In this document: positions 42,784 to 51,888 of the stretch, one piece after another
Layout of the letters: every line of letters begins with the position of its first letter
How positions within the stretch are numbered: the stretch's first letter is position 1
From: an uncultured Dokdonia sp.
Lineage (GTDB): Bacteria > Bacteroidota > Bacteroidia > Flavobacteriales > Flavobacteriaceae
DNA: 64,000 nt
NCBI RefSeq assembly: GCF_947496725.1
Contig: NZ_CANMDS010000003.1
Location: forward strand, 62,001-126,000
Reading direction: 5' to 3'
Position numbers and translations under genes: made by a program
The notes under the pieces: model-generated
Database searches by the model: none
The model's input: only the letters and a program-made list of their open reading frames with translations
What the model was told of the DNA's origin: nothing

Positions 42784-44022
42784 ATGATCGCTATACAACA
42801 CAAAATCAAAAAGATACTCTCTCCCGAGCAAATATTTATGCTCAGTGCCTTTGTGGTAAATGGAGGAAACTACCTCTATAATTTAGGACTGGGTAGAGTA
42901 CTAGGCCCTGGCGCCTTTGCAGATGCGGCTATACTTATCACCTTGCTACTTGTACTATCATTTGTTGCAATGACTTTTCAGCTAGCAGTTGCAAAGTTTA
43001 CGACGGAGTTTGACAAGTCAAAACAAGAAGCATTTGTACAAAGAGCTTATAAACAAGCTACCACCTTTGGAATCATATTGGGTGCGGCAATTGTAGTTTT
43101 TGCAGGATCGCTGCAAACACTTTTTCAAACAGAATCTTCTGTAATGTTTACCATTTTTGGAATAGCAGTCCCACTTTATTTCATAATGAGCGTAAACAGA
43201 GGAAACCTTCAAGGACGTAAATCCTTTATTGCATTATCAATCACCTATCAATTGGAAATGGTATGCAGACTCGCACTTACATTTGCATTATTACTTTTCT
43301 TCAATATAGAATCGTCTGTCGCGGTAGCTACAGCAATCGCAATCTCTTTTATAGCAGGTGTATTTCCATTTAAAAAATTAACGTCTAAAAAGGCAGTGCA
43401 ATCTGCCCTTACCTCAAAAGAGAGCAAGGCAGTTATGAACTTCTTTGTACTTACTGCGTGCTATGAGCTTACCCAAATCATTTGTAACAACAGTGATATA
43501 CTCTTAGTAAAACACTATTTTCCATCTTATGATGCAGGATTATATGCATCTCTAGCGCTTATAGGTCGCGTAGTTTACTTTGTAACCTGGATGTTTGTAA
43601 TGTTACTATTACCTACAGTAGTTTCTATGCGCAAGGAAGGTAAGAACTCTGTACCTGTACTTATGAAGTATGTAGGGTACATCACAGCCCTTGCTAGTGG
43701 TATTGTGTTATTTACATTTCTGTTTCCATCATTTGCAGTACAAATATTATTTGGAGAACAGTATATGTCTATTGCTCCATTATTAGGTTGGTATGCACTT
43801 GCGACATCTTTTTTTGCCCTATCTAACATTTTTGCCTACTACTATCTATCCCTAGATCATTATAAACCTATTGTAATTGCTGCCATTTTTGGAGTGTTAC
43901 AAATAGTGTTAATCATATTATTCCACGATTCATTGTTTGAAGTTGTTTTAGCCCAAGTAGTTGCAATGGGAAGTTTACTCATTGCTCAATTACTTTATTT
44001 CTGGAAGATGCAAGTAAAGTAA
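42784..44022 (+). CDS. Wzx-like polysaccharide flippase (MOP superfamily)
   Basis: A 412-residue inner-membrane protein with about 12 hydrophobic helices. It opens IFMLSAFVVNGGNYLYNLGLGRVLGPGAFADAAIL, the N-terminal pattern of O-antigen/polysaccharide exporters of the MOP flippase group. Such proteins flip lipid-linked sugar units to the periplasmic face. The neighbouring genes (GT4 and GT2 glycosyltransferases, GT-C-like protein, TPR/barrel protein) support a role in exopolysaccharide assembly. It follows the 44-residue peptide by 9 bp under promoter site C and is ended by a hairpin terminator. Confidence 0.88.
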   Translation: MIAIQHKIKKILSPEQIFMLSAFVVNGGNYLYNLGLGRVLGPGAFADAAILITLLLVLSFVAMTFQLAVAKFTTEFDKSKQEAFVQRAYKQATTFGIILGAAIVVFAGSLQTLFQTESSVMFTIFGIAVPLYFIMSVNRGNLQGRKSFIALSITYQLEMVCRLALTFALLLFFNIESSVAVATAIAISFIAGVFPFKKLTSKKAVQSALTSKESKAVMNFFVLTACYELTQIICNNSDILLVKHYFPSYDAGLYASLALIGRVVYFVTWMFVMLLLPTVVSMRKEGKNSVPVLMKYVGYITALASGIVLFTFLFPSFAVQILFGEQYMSIAPLLGWYALATSFFALSNIFAYYYLSLDHYKPIVIAAIFGVLQIVLIILFHDSLFEVVLAQVVAMGSLLIAQLLYFWKMQVK

Positions 44023-44044
44023 CAGTTTCCCCAAATTGTAGTTG

Positions 44045-44083
44045 CCCTCTTACATAAGCATTTGCTTTTGTGAGAGGGTTTTT
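44045..44083 (+). terminator. Terminator of the flippase operon
   Basis: A long imperfect stem, CCCTCTTACATAAGC with CTTTTGTGAGAGGG, loop ATTTG, followed by TTTTTG. It begins 23 bp after the flippase stop. Confidence 0.75.
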
Positions 44084-44235
44084 GTTTTGACTAACTCAAG
44101 CCTATTAGGGAGGTCTATAAGATCCTTTTATATACTCCTTATCTATATCAAATCTCTATCTGGTGATATCTAATCTTAGTTACTGCATTATAGTGACTTA
44201 GCCTATGTGAGCTGTAATTGTAAGAAAGTGCAAAA

Positions 44236-44265
44236 TCGTTTATCGAAGGTCAAATACCATTCGTC
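44236..44265 (+). promoter_or_regulatory. LytTR-type direct-repeat site D (STAS-like/GT4 operon)
   Basis: A strong unit CCATTCGTC (44257-44265) ends 54 bp before the -7 box CATATTTG. A weak unit TCGTTTATC (44236-44244) lies one 21-bp step upstream. Confidence 0.6.
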
Positions 44266-44297
44266 TATACTAACGGTCGAGTAAACGTTTTTCGTCC

Positions 44298-44310
44298 GCT
44301 TTCGCGAAAA
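44298..44310. repeat. Iterated palindrome, copy 12 (in promoter D)
   Basis: GCTTTCGCGAAAA, right arm mutated. It lies just upstream of the -7 box, where the -33 element would be. Confidence 0.75.
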
Positions 44311-44318
44311 CAAAGTCC

Positions 44319-44326
44319 CATATTTG
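44319..44326 (+). promoter_or_regulatory. Candidate -7 element of the STAS-like/GT4 operon
   Basis: CATATTTG, same octamer as in the signalling-operon promoter, 39 bp before the ATG at 44365. Confidence 0.5.
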
Positions 44327-44364
44327 TACTATCAAAAAAACATAACTACTTATAAACAAACATT

Positions 44365-44664
44365 ATGGCACTAGAAATAAACAACATTTACGGAGTAACT
44401 TGTATCAAAGGAAAAGTATCAAACACACACGTACAAGAAGTAAAAGGATACTTTAAAGCATTATTATCTGTAGAAGATAATGTCATCATAAATTTATGTG
44501 AGGTTAAAAAAGGAGCAAAGAAACTAGTAAGAGTTTTAGAAAGCTTACAAGCCGAAATCTCAGAACAAAAATCACTTAAGTTTTTCAGCTATCCAGAGCC
44601 AGCAGTTGCCGAATTATATGCGCAAATTAATAACCAGTCCAACTATTACCAGGCAGCAGCATAA
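44365..44664 (+). CDS. Small STAS-like protein
   Basis: A 99-residue cytosolic protein whose strand-helix pattern resembles STAS/anti-sigma-factor-antagonist domains: GVTCIKGKVSNTHVQEVKGYF, VIINLCEVKKGAKKLVRVLESL, then SLKFFSYPEPAVAELYAQIN. At the place where STAS antagonists have D-S-S-G it reads CEVKKGAKK, so the phosphorylatable Ser is missing and classical partner switching is unlikely. It is first in an operon with the GT4 enzyme (40 bp gap) under LytTR-type site D, so it may regulate or scaffold polysaccharide synthesis. The fold assignment is tentative. Confidence 0.6.
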   Translation: MALEINNIYGVTCIKGKVSNTHVQEVKGYFKALLSVEDNVIINLCEVKKGAKKLVRVLESLQAEISEQKSLKFFSYPEPAVAELYAQINNQSNYYQAAA

Positions 44665-44704
44665 GACAACACAAATTACTATAACAACATCAAATCTATA
44701 TATT

Positions 44705-45907
44705 ATGAAACTAGCAATCGTAACGGCCTATCCACCGAGCAAAGTAACTTTAAACGAATATGCATACCACTTAGTAAAGCACTTTCGTCAAAACCAAGAA
44801 GTAACAGAACTGGTACTTCTTACAGATGTAACTCCAGACCAAGCAGATATCACTTTTGAAGAAGATGGATGTGAGATTACAGTAAAGCAATGTTGGAAAT
44901 TCAACAGCTTAAAAAATGTATTTTCTATCGCAAAAGCCGTAAGAGCAACTCAACCAGATGCAGTACTTTATAACCTACAATTTATGAAGTTTGGAGATAA
45001 GAAGGTAGCTGCAGCGCTAGGATTGTTTTCTCCTTGGGTATCAAAAATGATGGGAGTAAAAACAACGGTATTACTTCACAATATAATGGAAACTGTAGAT
45101 CTTGATAGTGCAGGTTTTACAAGTAATAAATTAAAAATAAAGGCATATAACTTCATAGGCGAGATGCTTACTCGTGTGGTACTTAAAGCAGATACTGTGG
45201 CGCTTACCATCAGTAAATATGTAGACATACTAGAAGAGAAGTATAACGCAAAAAATTGTGTACTGATCCCTCACGGTACCTTTGAGATTCCAGAAGAGCC
45301 ATCTTATGATGTTGCACCAGGTCCTTTAAAAATAATGACGTTCGGAAAATTTGGGACCTACAAGAAAGTAGAGATACTTATAGAAGCTGTTCAAATCGTA
45401 AGAGAGCAAACTGGTCGTGATCTTGAGATCGTAATTGCTGGTACAGATAGTCCTAACACGCCAGGATACCTAGCAGAAGTTCAAGAAGTATACAAACACG
45501 TTCCTAATCTTACATTTACAGGTTATGTGGAGGAAGAAGATGTACCTGTAATCTTTTCAGAAAGTGCGATGGTTGTTTTTCCATACACATCTACTACGGG
45601 AAGCTCAGGAGTATTACACCAGGCTGGGAGTTATGGTAAGGCAGTAGTAATGCCAGACTTAGGAGATCTAGGTATTCTTGTAAAAGAAGAAGGATATAGA
45701 GGTGAGTTTTTTAACCCAGAGAGTTTACATAGTCTAGCTACAGGAATCCAAAACCTTGTAACAAACGACGCTTACAGAACAGAAATAGCAAAGGCAAATT
45801 ATCAAGCAGCTACAGCATTACCTATGAGCCGTATTGCTCAAATGTATATAGATGTTTTTAATGGCACATCAAGAAGAACAAAAAACACCACATTAATGGC
45901 AGCATAA
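44705..45907 (+). CDS. GT4-family glycosyltransferase
   Basis: A 400-residue GT-B glycosyltransferase. The start at 44705 (MKLAIVTAYPPSKV) gives the canonical N-terminal strand and glycine-free loop; 33 upstream in-frame residues overlap the STAS-like gene and look spurious. The C-terminal donor domain has the usual GT4 order: HGTFEI, then KIMTFGKFGTYKKVEILIEAV, then PNLTFTGYVEEEDV, and FPYTSTTGSSGVLHQAGSYGKAVV (the EX7E-type region, here with Ser/Gly in place of the first Glu). It probably adds a sugar, possibly mannose, to a lipid-linked polysaccharide unit. Its stop abuts the stop of the convergent glycosidase gene. Confidence 0.87.
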   Translation: MKLAIVTAYPPSKVTLNEYAYHLVKHFRQNQEVTELVLLTDVTPDQADITFEEDGCEITVKQCWKFNSLKNVFSIAKAVRATQPDAVLYNLQFMKFGDKKVAAALGLFSPWVSKMMGVKTTVLLHNIMETVDLDSAGFTSNKLKIKAYNFIGEMLTRVVLKADTVALTISKYVDILEEKYNAKNCVLIPHGTFEIPEEPSYDVAPGPLKIMTFGKFGTYKKVEILIEAVQIVREQTGRDLEIVIAGTDSPNTPGYLAEVQEVYKHVPNLTFTGYVEEEDVPVIFSESAMVVFPYTSTTGSSGVLHQAGSYGKAVVMPDLGDLGILVKEEGYRGEFFNPESLHSLATGIQNLVTNDAYRTEIAKANYQAATALPMSRIAQMYIDVFNGTSRRTKNTTLMAA

Positions 45908-47422
45908 TTACCGGTTCTTAATGACCAAATAGGCATCGTCTTTCACCCCAAGTGTATTAACAATTCCAAAAAAAGCCTGTTTGTTCTTTCGCCACGGTAA
46001 TCTACCAGCCACTTCACTCGGTATATCCCTAAAATCATAAAGTGTCCAAGAGAGATAGTGTATACTATCTCTTTTCTGGGTTTTATAAAACTCAGTATAA
46101 TAAGCCGCTTGGTCTTCTTCATCTGGACCTATGGGATTCCATAAACCGTGATAAGCGGCAAGACCAAATTCTTGTAAAACCACAGGTTTACTAGTTACAT
46201 CTGTAATTGATTTGTGAGCAGCACCTAGATCTTTGAGCTCTTTGTAATAATGATAAGAGACAATGTCTACTTTGTTTTCTAGATGTAATGCCGCCTCTGG
46301 AGAAGACCAGCCTATAGTTACTGGATGTGTATTATCTATAGTTTTGAGATAATCTATCGTTTGACTCAGCCACGATAATACCTCGCGTTGCCCACGACTT
46401 TCAAAATCTAGATTAGGCTCATTTTTTATATCCCACCCTAATAAAGCAGGATGGTCTTTTAAATGTGTTACGATACTATATAGATGAGCATTTGTAATAG
46501 TCCAATCTTGTATGCGATAATCTCCATAAAAGTCAAAAAGGGTGACCACAACCTTAAGATTTGCTGCTTGTGCTTCATCTAGAAGTGATGTGAGTTTTTC
46601 AAGCTTTTCTCGCGGAACACGCGCTTTGCCAAAATCCTCAAACCCAACAAAGACTCTTATAGAATTAAGCTTAAGATCATTAATAATTTTAAAATCTGTG
46701 GTGAGGGTATCTTTACTAAACGTAGCTCCAAAGGTATCCCAAGGGCTCCCTTGTGGGTAATAGTTAATTCCTTCTAACAATGCAAGATCAAGCGGGATTG
46801 TCTCTTTTTCACCATCATCTACTGGATGTGAGGCTACTTTTTCAAAATGTCGCACTCTCCAGAAGCCATCTTCCAGTAATAGTATGATTTTATAATCATC
46901 ATTAAAAGAGCGCTCTACTAGAAATTGCTCATTTTTAAAAACTCGTTCTACACCTGTGACATTGCGATCTGTAAGTACAACCAGTGTACCGTCTGCACTA
47001 TAAAATTCTAGCGAGAGATGATGGGTGAGGGTCGTACTTTCTATATATACGTTTGCCTCATTGTTTAAGGTGATTAAGTCCTCAACCTTTCCGCGGGCTT
47101 GCTCTGTAAAATGATCAAAAACTCCAGCATTTTCACCTGTGTAAAAAGCTCTATTTTTTACATACCAAGCGTCTAGATAATCTTCTTCTATGCTTTTAAG
47201 GTTTGCTTCTTCCATAGGTCTACCAGGATTCTCAATAGACTCCCACGTAACCTGAGGGACATAGTGACGCTCTTTTGTTTCATCTAGGTGAAGCATCTTA
47301 CTTCTGTCTGCACCCGTGTTTAAAAAAGCAATCACCTGACTGATACCATAGAGGATACCTGCATTTATGAGAATAAATCCAGCCAAGATTAAGATACGAT
47401 ATAGCGTTTTATTGGTTTTCAA
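45908..47422 (-). CDS. Membrane-anchored clan GH-A glycosidase (GH5/mannanase-like)
   Basis: A 504-residue protein with one N-terminal membrane helix (ILILAGFILINAGILYGISQVIAFL), a spacer of about 180 residues and a TIM-barrel glycosidase domain. The acid/base Glu is in GWDIKNEPNLDF and the nucleophile Glu in PVVLQEFGL, the two-Glu pattern of retaining clan GH-A enzymes, with Tyr/His around SYHYYKEL. It is closest to GH5-like mannanases and cellulases. Located in the periplasm or on the outer face of the inner membrane, it could trim or release the polysaccharide made by neighbouring genes. It overlaps the Ig-like lipoprotein gene by 4 bp. Confidence 0.82.
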   Translation of the reverse strand: MKTNKTLYRILILAGFILINAGILYGISQVIAFLNTGADRSKMLHLDETKERHYVPQVTWESIENPGRPMEEANLKSIEEDYLDAWYVKNRAFYTGENAGVFDHFTEQARGKVEDLITLNNEANVYIESTTLTHHLSLEFYSADGTLVVLTDRNVTGVERVFKNEQFLVERSFNDDYKIILLLEDGFWRVRHFEKVASHPVDDGEKETIPLDLALLEGINYYPQGSPWDTFGATFSKDTLTTDFKIINDLKLNSIRVFVGFEDFGKARVPREKLEKLTSLLDEAQAANLKVVVTLFDFYGDYRIQDWTITNAHLYSIVTHLKDHPALLGWDIKNEPNLDFESRGQREVLSWLSQTIDYLKTIDNTHPVTIGWSSPEAALHLENKVDIVSYHYYKELKDLGAAHKSITDVTSKPVVLQEFGLAAYHGLWNPIGPDEEDQAAYYTEFYKTQKRDSIHYLSWTLYDFRDIPSEVAGRLPWRKNKQAFFGIVNTLGVKDDAYLVIKNR

Positions 47423-48657
47423 TCTGTAATGGTGATTTTGTATGTAGCCTCGAGTCCTAGGGTCTCAACGTTTACATTATATGTTCCTGCTGGATAGTCT
47501 TCTTCTTTTAAATAAAAGACGGCAGATCCATTTTTGGTTAAGCCGTTGTAGGTGTTATTGTTTACAGTAACTTGTACGTCTATTCCATTTTGCACTAGCT
47601 GGCCTAGGTAGCTCGTAAGTGGGCCTACAGTTAGATTCCTTTCGGTGATTTGTGGTGCTGGGATGCTGTCTATGATAGCTGTAAACTCTTGAGTAATGGT
47701 TTTACTCTGTGCAATGCCTGTCGCTGCTGCTCGTACATTCCAAGTGGTAGGGAAGTGTGGGTGTAACGCTTTCGCGAAAGCGTACCCATTTATAGTACTC
47801 GCCGTAATCTGCCATTGGGCACCTGTAGCATTTGTCATAAAAAAGGTGACGAGTGTCCCGTCTGTCATTACATTACCGTGTGCATCGCGTATTTGCGAAC
47901 TATTAAATGTGATGATTTCATTACCATCTGCATAGTTGTGATTACTACTTGCGGTGATAGTAAAATCTTGAGCAACATCTGGAAATACATCTGCTACCAA
48001 CTCCTTAGACGAAATATTTTCAATCGTACTTCCCGTACTTACTCGGCCGGTCTTGAGTGGAGCATAAATACGTTTCCACACAAAGCCAGATGTAACCTCG
48101 TGAGATGTAGTTGTAATTTTAGATTTAAACTGTGACTTGAGAGCCACTTCTGTATTATCTGGCAGCGTGTTATCTAGTGTATCTGTAGGGATACTCACTA
48201 GCATCGTGTAGTCACGCACATTTGCAACAATACTACGTGGCCCAAGATAAGTTTCTACAGTGCCTAGTTGAGTAGGGTTGGATAGTAGTCTAAAACTTCC
48301 TTCTTGCGTAACATTATCATTAAGATATAGGCTATAATTTACCACACCACTACGTTTTGTAAAACTAGGAGGAATATAAAACTGTGGTGTATTATTAATC
48401 GCTTCGGGCTCTATAACAATCGTAGCATAGGTGCTAGAGAGAATGAGATAAGCCTGTCCCGTGGCAATAGCAGTGTCACCCATCGTGCTAATGTAGATTC
48501 CCTTTTCTGTAACTGTAGTATCCTCTATGTTATTTATAGATAGTGTTATAGGCGTAGCTGTTACTTCAACGGGTTCTTCTTTGCAACTAGACATACCGAA
48601 GCATATGAGTATACTCATATATAAAAGTAAATGCGATATGTGGGTGTGTCGCTTCAT
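47419..48657 (-). CDS. Lipoprotein with Ig-like domains
   Basis: The 412-residue protein has a signal peptide ending in the lipobox FGMSSC (Cys about 25). The mature part is beta-rich and looks like three or four Ig-like or invasin-type domains (NTPQFYIPPSFTKRSGVVNYSLYLND, DGTLVTFFMTNATGAQWQITASTING, YPAGTYNVNVETLGLEATYKITI). It lies between a GT-C-like membrane protein and a glycosidase with overlaps on both sides, so all three are made together, probably as an envelope complex. The palindrome copy encodes GYAFAKALH between two Ig-like units. Confidence 0.75.
   Translation of the reverse strand: MKRHTHISHLLLYMSILICFGMSSCKEEPVEVTATPITLSINNIEDTTVTEKGIYISTMGDTAIATGQAYLILSSTYATIVIEPEAINNTPQFYIPPSFTKRSGVVNYSLYLNDNVTQEGSFRLLSNPTQLGTVETYLGPRSIVANVRDYTMLVSIPTDTLDNTLPDNTEVALKSQFKSKITTTSHEVTSGFVWKRIYAPLKTGRVSTGSTIENISSKELVADVFPDVAQDFTITASSNHNYADGNEIITFNSSQIRDAHGNVMTDGTLVTFFMTNATGAQWQITASTINGYAFAKALHPHFPTTWNVRAAATGIAQSKTITQEFTAIIDSIPAPQITERNLTVGPLTSYLGQLVQNGIDVQVTVNNNTYNGLTKNGSAVFYLKEEDYPAGTYNVNVETLGLEATYKITITD
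47766..47783. repeat. Iterated palindrome, copy 13 (inside Ig-like lipoprotein gene)
   Basis: 18-bp perfect palindrome ACGCTTTCGCGAAAGCGT, read as Tyr-Ala-Phe-Ala-Lys-Ala on the minus strand. Confidence 0.9.
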
Positions 48658-51600
48658 TATTTTGGATTACCTACATAGTTATTTGTGATGATGGTGATAT
48701 ATGCATACGGCATACCTGCTACAGATATAAACGTACGGTTAGTCCCAGCATCATTGCGTTGAGGCACCACCTTATCAGAGATACTCTGGTTAGGTAGTCC
48801 ATTTACAGAGGCCGTAGCTAGTCCAGATGCAACCTCTGTAGGTAATGCATCTGTATAAAGTACTTCAGAAAAAGGGCGTTTGCGTTGCTGGCGCACACTC
48901 TCATCTATATATCTGCTTTCTACCCATAACAACTCCTTGTCTTCATTATAATAACCTATGAGTAGTTGTGGTATGGTCGCTTCCTCTATACTCGTATTAA
49001 AGAGAAAACCATTTAAGGTTGTGTCTTTTTGTGTGACATTAAAAAGGTCTGCAGCTTGGTAAAGATCTGTTGTTGCTACGTTTGCGCTTACTTGTACCTC
49101 AAAGTTTACTGGGATATCGGTAAGATCTACCTCTGTAAATGTATCTGGCTCGTAGGTAGTAGGCTTTTCTTCTAGCGCAGATGCCCAAGCAATACCCTCA
49201 AAGTTTATACGATATAGCGTTGTTTCCTTAGGCAGTAGTTTATGCTTTACTACATCTTTTGCATTAAATCTTGCCAGCTCCTCATTTTCTTCATTATATA
49301 AAGCTCCTGTCACAGAGATATCTGCAGGGATATTATCTACATTCTGTATTTCGCCTACAATAGCATAAGTTGTGTCTAGCTGTACCAGTCTTGCAGAGAG
49401 TACCTCTACAACGGGCTGTTTAAGTACATCTTCGTGAAAGGTTTGCTCTGAGGTGACGGCACGCTTACCGTGATTATAATACCTAGTGCCACTTTGTATG
49501 AGTAATTGCTCTGGTGGGATGTCTGGATCTACCTTTTGAGGTATAATGTACCACTTGCTTTTCTTCTTAATGAGCTCTAGCTCATCTTGAGTTTGTATCT
49601 CCTTGAGGGGTGTAATCCAGGTGGCATCTACGACACCTTGTGCAGTTGTGTCTGTCTTAGGGGTTATATCTATGTGCAAGCTATCTAGCTTTGCATATGA
49701 ACTTAACAGACCATCTGAGACTGATATCTCAAGCATAAACTGGGAGAGTTTTTTATCACTCTCTGGATCAAGATAAGAGTGCGCACGCTCAAACTCTTTA
49801 AAATCTACAGCATCATAATAGGCCGTGACCACATTTCTTGCAGAGAGTTGTGTGGTGTTTTTTACATAAAATAGATATCCTGCATAGGCTATTATAATGA
49901 GTAAAACAATCGTCCATAAAATAGAAGCCCAGTATAATAAGGAGGGTGCTCGCTTGTATTTTGCCGCAAATGCAAAATATAATGGAAGCTCATTTTTTCT
50001 ATTAAAAGATCGCGTCCACAAGGCACCTAGATGCAATAGTATTGCGAGTATTACTGTTGAGAATGGAATGATGCCCCACATAAGCTTTAAAACTAGCGGT
50101 GCATCTTCTCTAGGCAGCACACTAGGTAAGGGAGCAATACCTGCTTTTTCCCAAACCATAATACCGTTTTCTAGTAAGCTTAATCTGTGCCAGCCAGCAA
50201 AGTAGAGTAGTGGGTCATAAAATTTATCATTAGAAAACACATATTTTAAATGATACTTCTCCGGTACCGTAAGAAACTGCTGTAGTGAGCCTATTCCTTC
50301 TATACCTCTATATTTTGAGTTTTCGAGACGCTCTACCGCTCGTGTGGTAAGCTCTGGCAGCCTTCTAGCAGAGTGGTAATCTCCATCTACCGTGGTTGCC
50401 TGAGTTTGTGCAGAGAGCCACGCCATCTGGTCTCCAAAACCTAGTGGTAAGTAACGCCATTTATAATGCTCATCTTCATTTAAGAAGTTTACAATAGGCG
50501 TCATCTTAATTACATCTGGCTGGCTCGGTCTAAATTTTCCTAGGGTAATTGTAAAAATGGCAATAAAAATAAATAGTAGTGATAAAAATGCTCCAGATGC
50601 TCTATGCACCAGCGTTCCCCATTTTTCTTGCAAGTAGTCCTTATAATCTCCCTCTACAAAGCGATAACAAAATTCGCCAAAAACCGGCAGTGCCATTATA
50701 GATGCCCATAATGTAAAGCGGTCTAGTGTAAGGATATTAAAGGCATTTTCGCCTAGCATTGCCAGCGGTATAGGTGTAGTACCACCAGTACCCAAAATAA
50801 AAAGTAAAGTAAATGAGATGCCAAAAAATAGAAGGCGCTTGCTATAATATCTATAAAAGAAATAAGGAAGCAAGAACATTAAAAGTCCCCAAGGGATCAC
50901 AAAGAACACCAGTCCAGAGGAGAGTACTTCAAGAAAGCTGTCACGCGACCCGTGCGGTATGGGCACCTGCGTGATGGGATTATTTTTAGTATTTACCCAA
51001 TACGGTAAGATGCACGTGATGATAAGAAACAAGGAACATCCTCCAAATATGATGATGCGTCTTAGGTGGGTCCATACCGCTTTCGCGAAAGCGATAACAG
51101 TCACCTCTTTTGTACTATTAACCTTTTCTCTCGCGGCATCCATTACCACCATTCCTAACAGCGGGAATATGAAGAAAACCATACCAAAGATAGGAGTCAC
51201 GTGATGTGAAGTAACTGTTACCGAGAGTAATGCCAGTGCTTTAAAGAGGTGTCGTTTGCGTGCAGTTTTTACCCAGAGATATATCTCCGGCAGGCAATGC
51301 ATTAATACAGAGATACCTATAATGCTAGGAAGTTGCCCAAATATATGGAGCGTTTCTACAAAGGAAGAACTAAATACGGCTAGCACCGCAGCATAACCAG
51401 CGACCTTTTTATTAGGTATAAGCACCATCGTAAAGCGATACACTCCAGTAATAAATAGTACGACTCCCGTGAGGGCGACGGTAAACATCCCAAATTTAAG
51501 ACCACCTATATAAGAGAGTGCTCCTATAGTTTGATGCACCAGTGGTGGGTATCCCATTACTGTAAAGCCAGTATACCAGCTATAACTCCACGGCTCAAAC

Positions 51601-51746
51601 CAGTTAGTCGCATAGTGATTTGCAAAAAACAGGTGAATAAGAGCGTCATAAGTGCGCTCTACAGTAAAAAACATAGCCGTCCCGTGGAAAATCATTCCGA
51701 GGAGTACGGCACTTACTAAATATTTGTTAGTTCTAGACTGTTTCAT
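48657..51746 (-). CDS. Large GT-C-like membrane protein with periplasmic C-terminal domains
   Basis: A 1029-residue protein. Residues 1-about 640 hold around twelve membrane helices and the motif DALIHLFFANHYATNWFEP in the first periplasmic loop. This pattern is shared with the 6-pyruvoyl-tetrahydropterin-synthase-related membrane proteins and with GT-C glycosyltransferases, which use lipid-phosphate sugars. After the last helix comes an NTF2/SnoaL-like segment (VVTAYYDAVDFKEFERAHSYL) and an FxLYD-like beta domain (VEVLSARLVQLDTTYAIVGEIQN). The GT2 enzyme encoded divergently would make a polyprenyl-phosphate sugar, a suitable donor. Sugar transfer is inference; no catalytic residue can be assigned with certainty. 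Confidence 0.78.
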   Translation of the reverse strand: MKQSRTNKYLVSAVLLGMIFHGTAMFFTVERTYDALIHLFFANHYATNWFEPWSYSWYTGFTVMGYPPLVHQTIGALSYIGGLKFGMFTVALTGVVLFITGVYRFTMVLIPNKKVAGYAAVLAVFSSSFVETLHIFGQLPSIIGISVLMHCLPEIYLWVKTARKRHLFKALALLSVTVTSHHVTPIFGMVFFIFPLLGMVVMDAAREKVNSTKEVTVIAFAKAVWTHLRRIIIFGGCSLFLIITCILPYWVNTKNNPITQVPIPHGSRDSFLEVLSSGLVFFVIPWGLLMFLLPYFFYRYYSKRLLFFGISFTLLFILGTGGTTPIPLAMLGENAFNILTLDRFTLWASIMALPVFGEFCYRFVEGDYKDYLQEKWGTLVHRASGAFLSLLFIFIAIFTITLGKFRPSQPDVIKMTPIVNFLNEDEHYKWRYLPLGFGDQMAWLSAQTQATTVDGDYHSARRLPELTTRAVERLENSKYRGIEGIGSLQQFLTVPEKYHLKYVFSNDKFYDPLLYFAGWHRLSLLENGIMVWEKAGIAPLPSVLPREDAPLVLKLMWGIIPFSTVILAILLHLGALWTRSFNRKNELPLYFAFAAKYKRAPSLLYWASILWTIVLLIIIAYAGYLFYVKNTTQLSARNVVTAYYDAVDFKEFERAHSYLDPESDKKLSQFMLEISVSDGLLSSYAKLDSLHIDITPKTDTTAQGVVDATWITPLKEIQTQDELELIKKKSKWYIIPQKVDPDIPPEQLLIQSGTRYYNHGKRAVTSEQTFHEDVLKQPVVEVLSARLVQLDTTYAIVGEIQNVDNIPADISVTGALYNEENEELARFNAKDVVKHKLLPKETTLYRINFEGIAWASALEEKPTTYEPDTFTEVDLTDIPVNFEVQVSANVATTDLYQAADLFNVTQKDTTLNGFLFNTSIEEATIPQLLIGYYNEDKELLWVESRYIDESVRQQRKRPFSEVLYTDALPTEVASGLATASVNGLPNQSISDKVVPQRNDAGTNRTFISVAGMPYAYITIITNNYVGNPK
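51078..51093. repeat. Iterated palindrome, copy 14 (inside GT-C-like gene)
   Basis: Perfect CGCTTTCGCGAAAGCG, read VIAFAKAVW at the edge of a membrane helix. Confidence 0.9.
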
Positions 51747-51783
51747 TTGGGAGTGAAAAGATACCCTTTTTAATATTCTGATT

Positions 51784-51791
51784 CAAAGATA
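51784..51791 (-). promoter_or_regulatory. -7 element of the GT-C-like/Ig/glycosidase operon
   Basis: Minus-strand TATCTTTG matches TAnnTTTG, 38 bp before the ATG at 51746. Two good CCATTCATC/CCATTCGTC units lie on the minus strand just upstream (51800-51808 and 51819-51827) but are spaced 19 bp and sit closer to the -7 box than at the other sites. Confidence 0.6.
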
Positions 51792-51805
51792 GTTCTTTCG
51801 ATGAA

Positions 51806-51856
51806 TGGTTCATCCTTCGACGAATGGTAACCGTCGATACAAAGAATCCAGCCATC
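51806..51856 (+). promoter_or_regulatory. LytTR-type direct-repeat site E (GT2/manA operon)
   Basis: Three units at exact 21-bp steps: TGGTTCATC (51806-51814), GTAACCGTC (51827-51835) and CCAGCCATC (51848-51856). The last two end 54 and 33 bp before the -7 box. Units are weaker than at sites A-C, but the phase is the same. Confidence 0.6.
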
Positions 51857-51888
51857 GAAAATTCAAAAAAATAGCTGCAATCTGGGGG

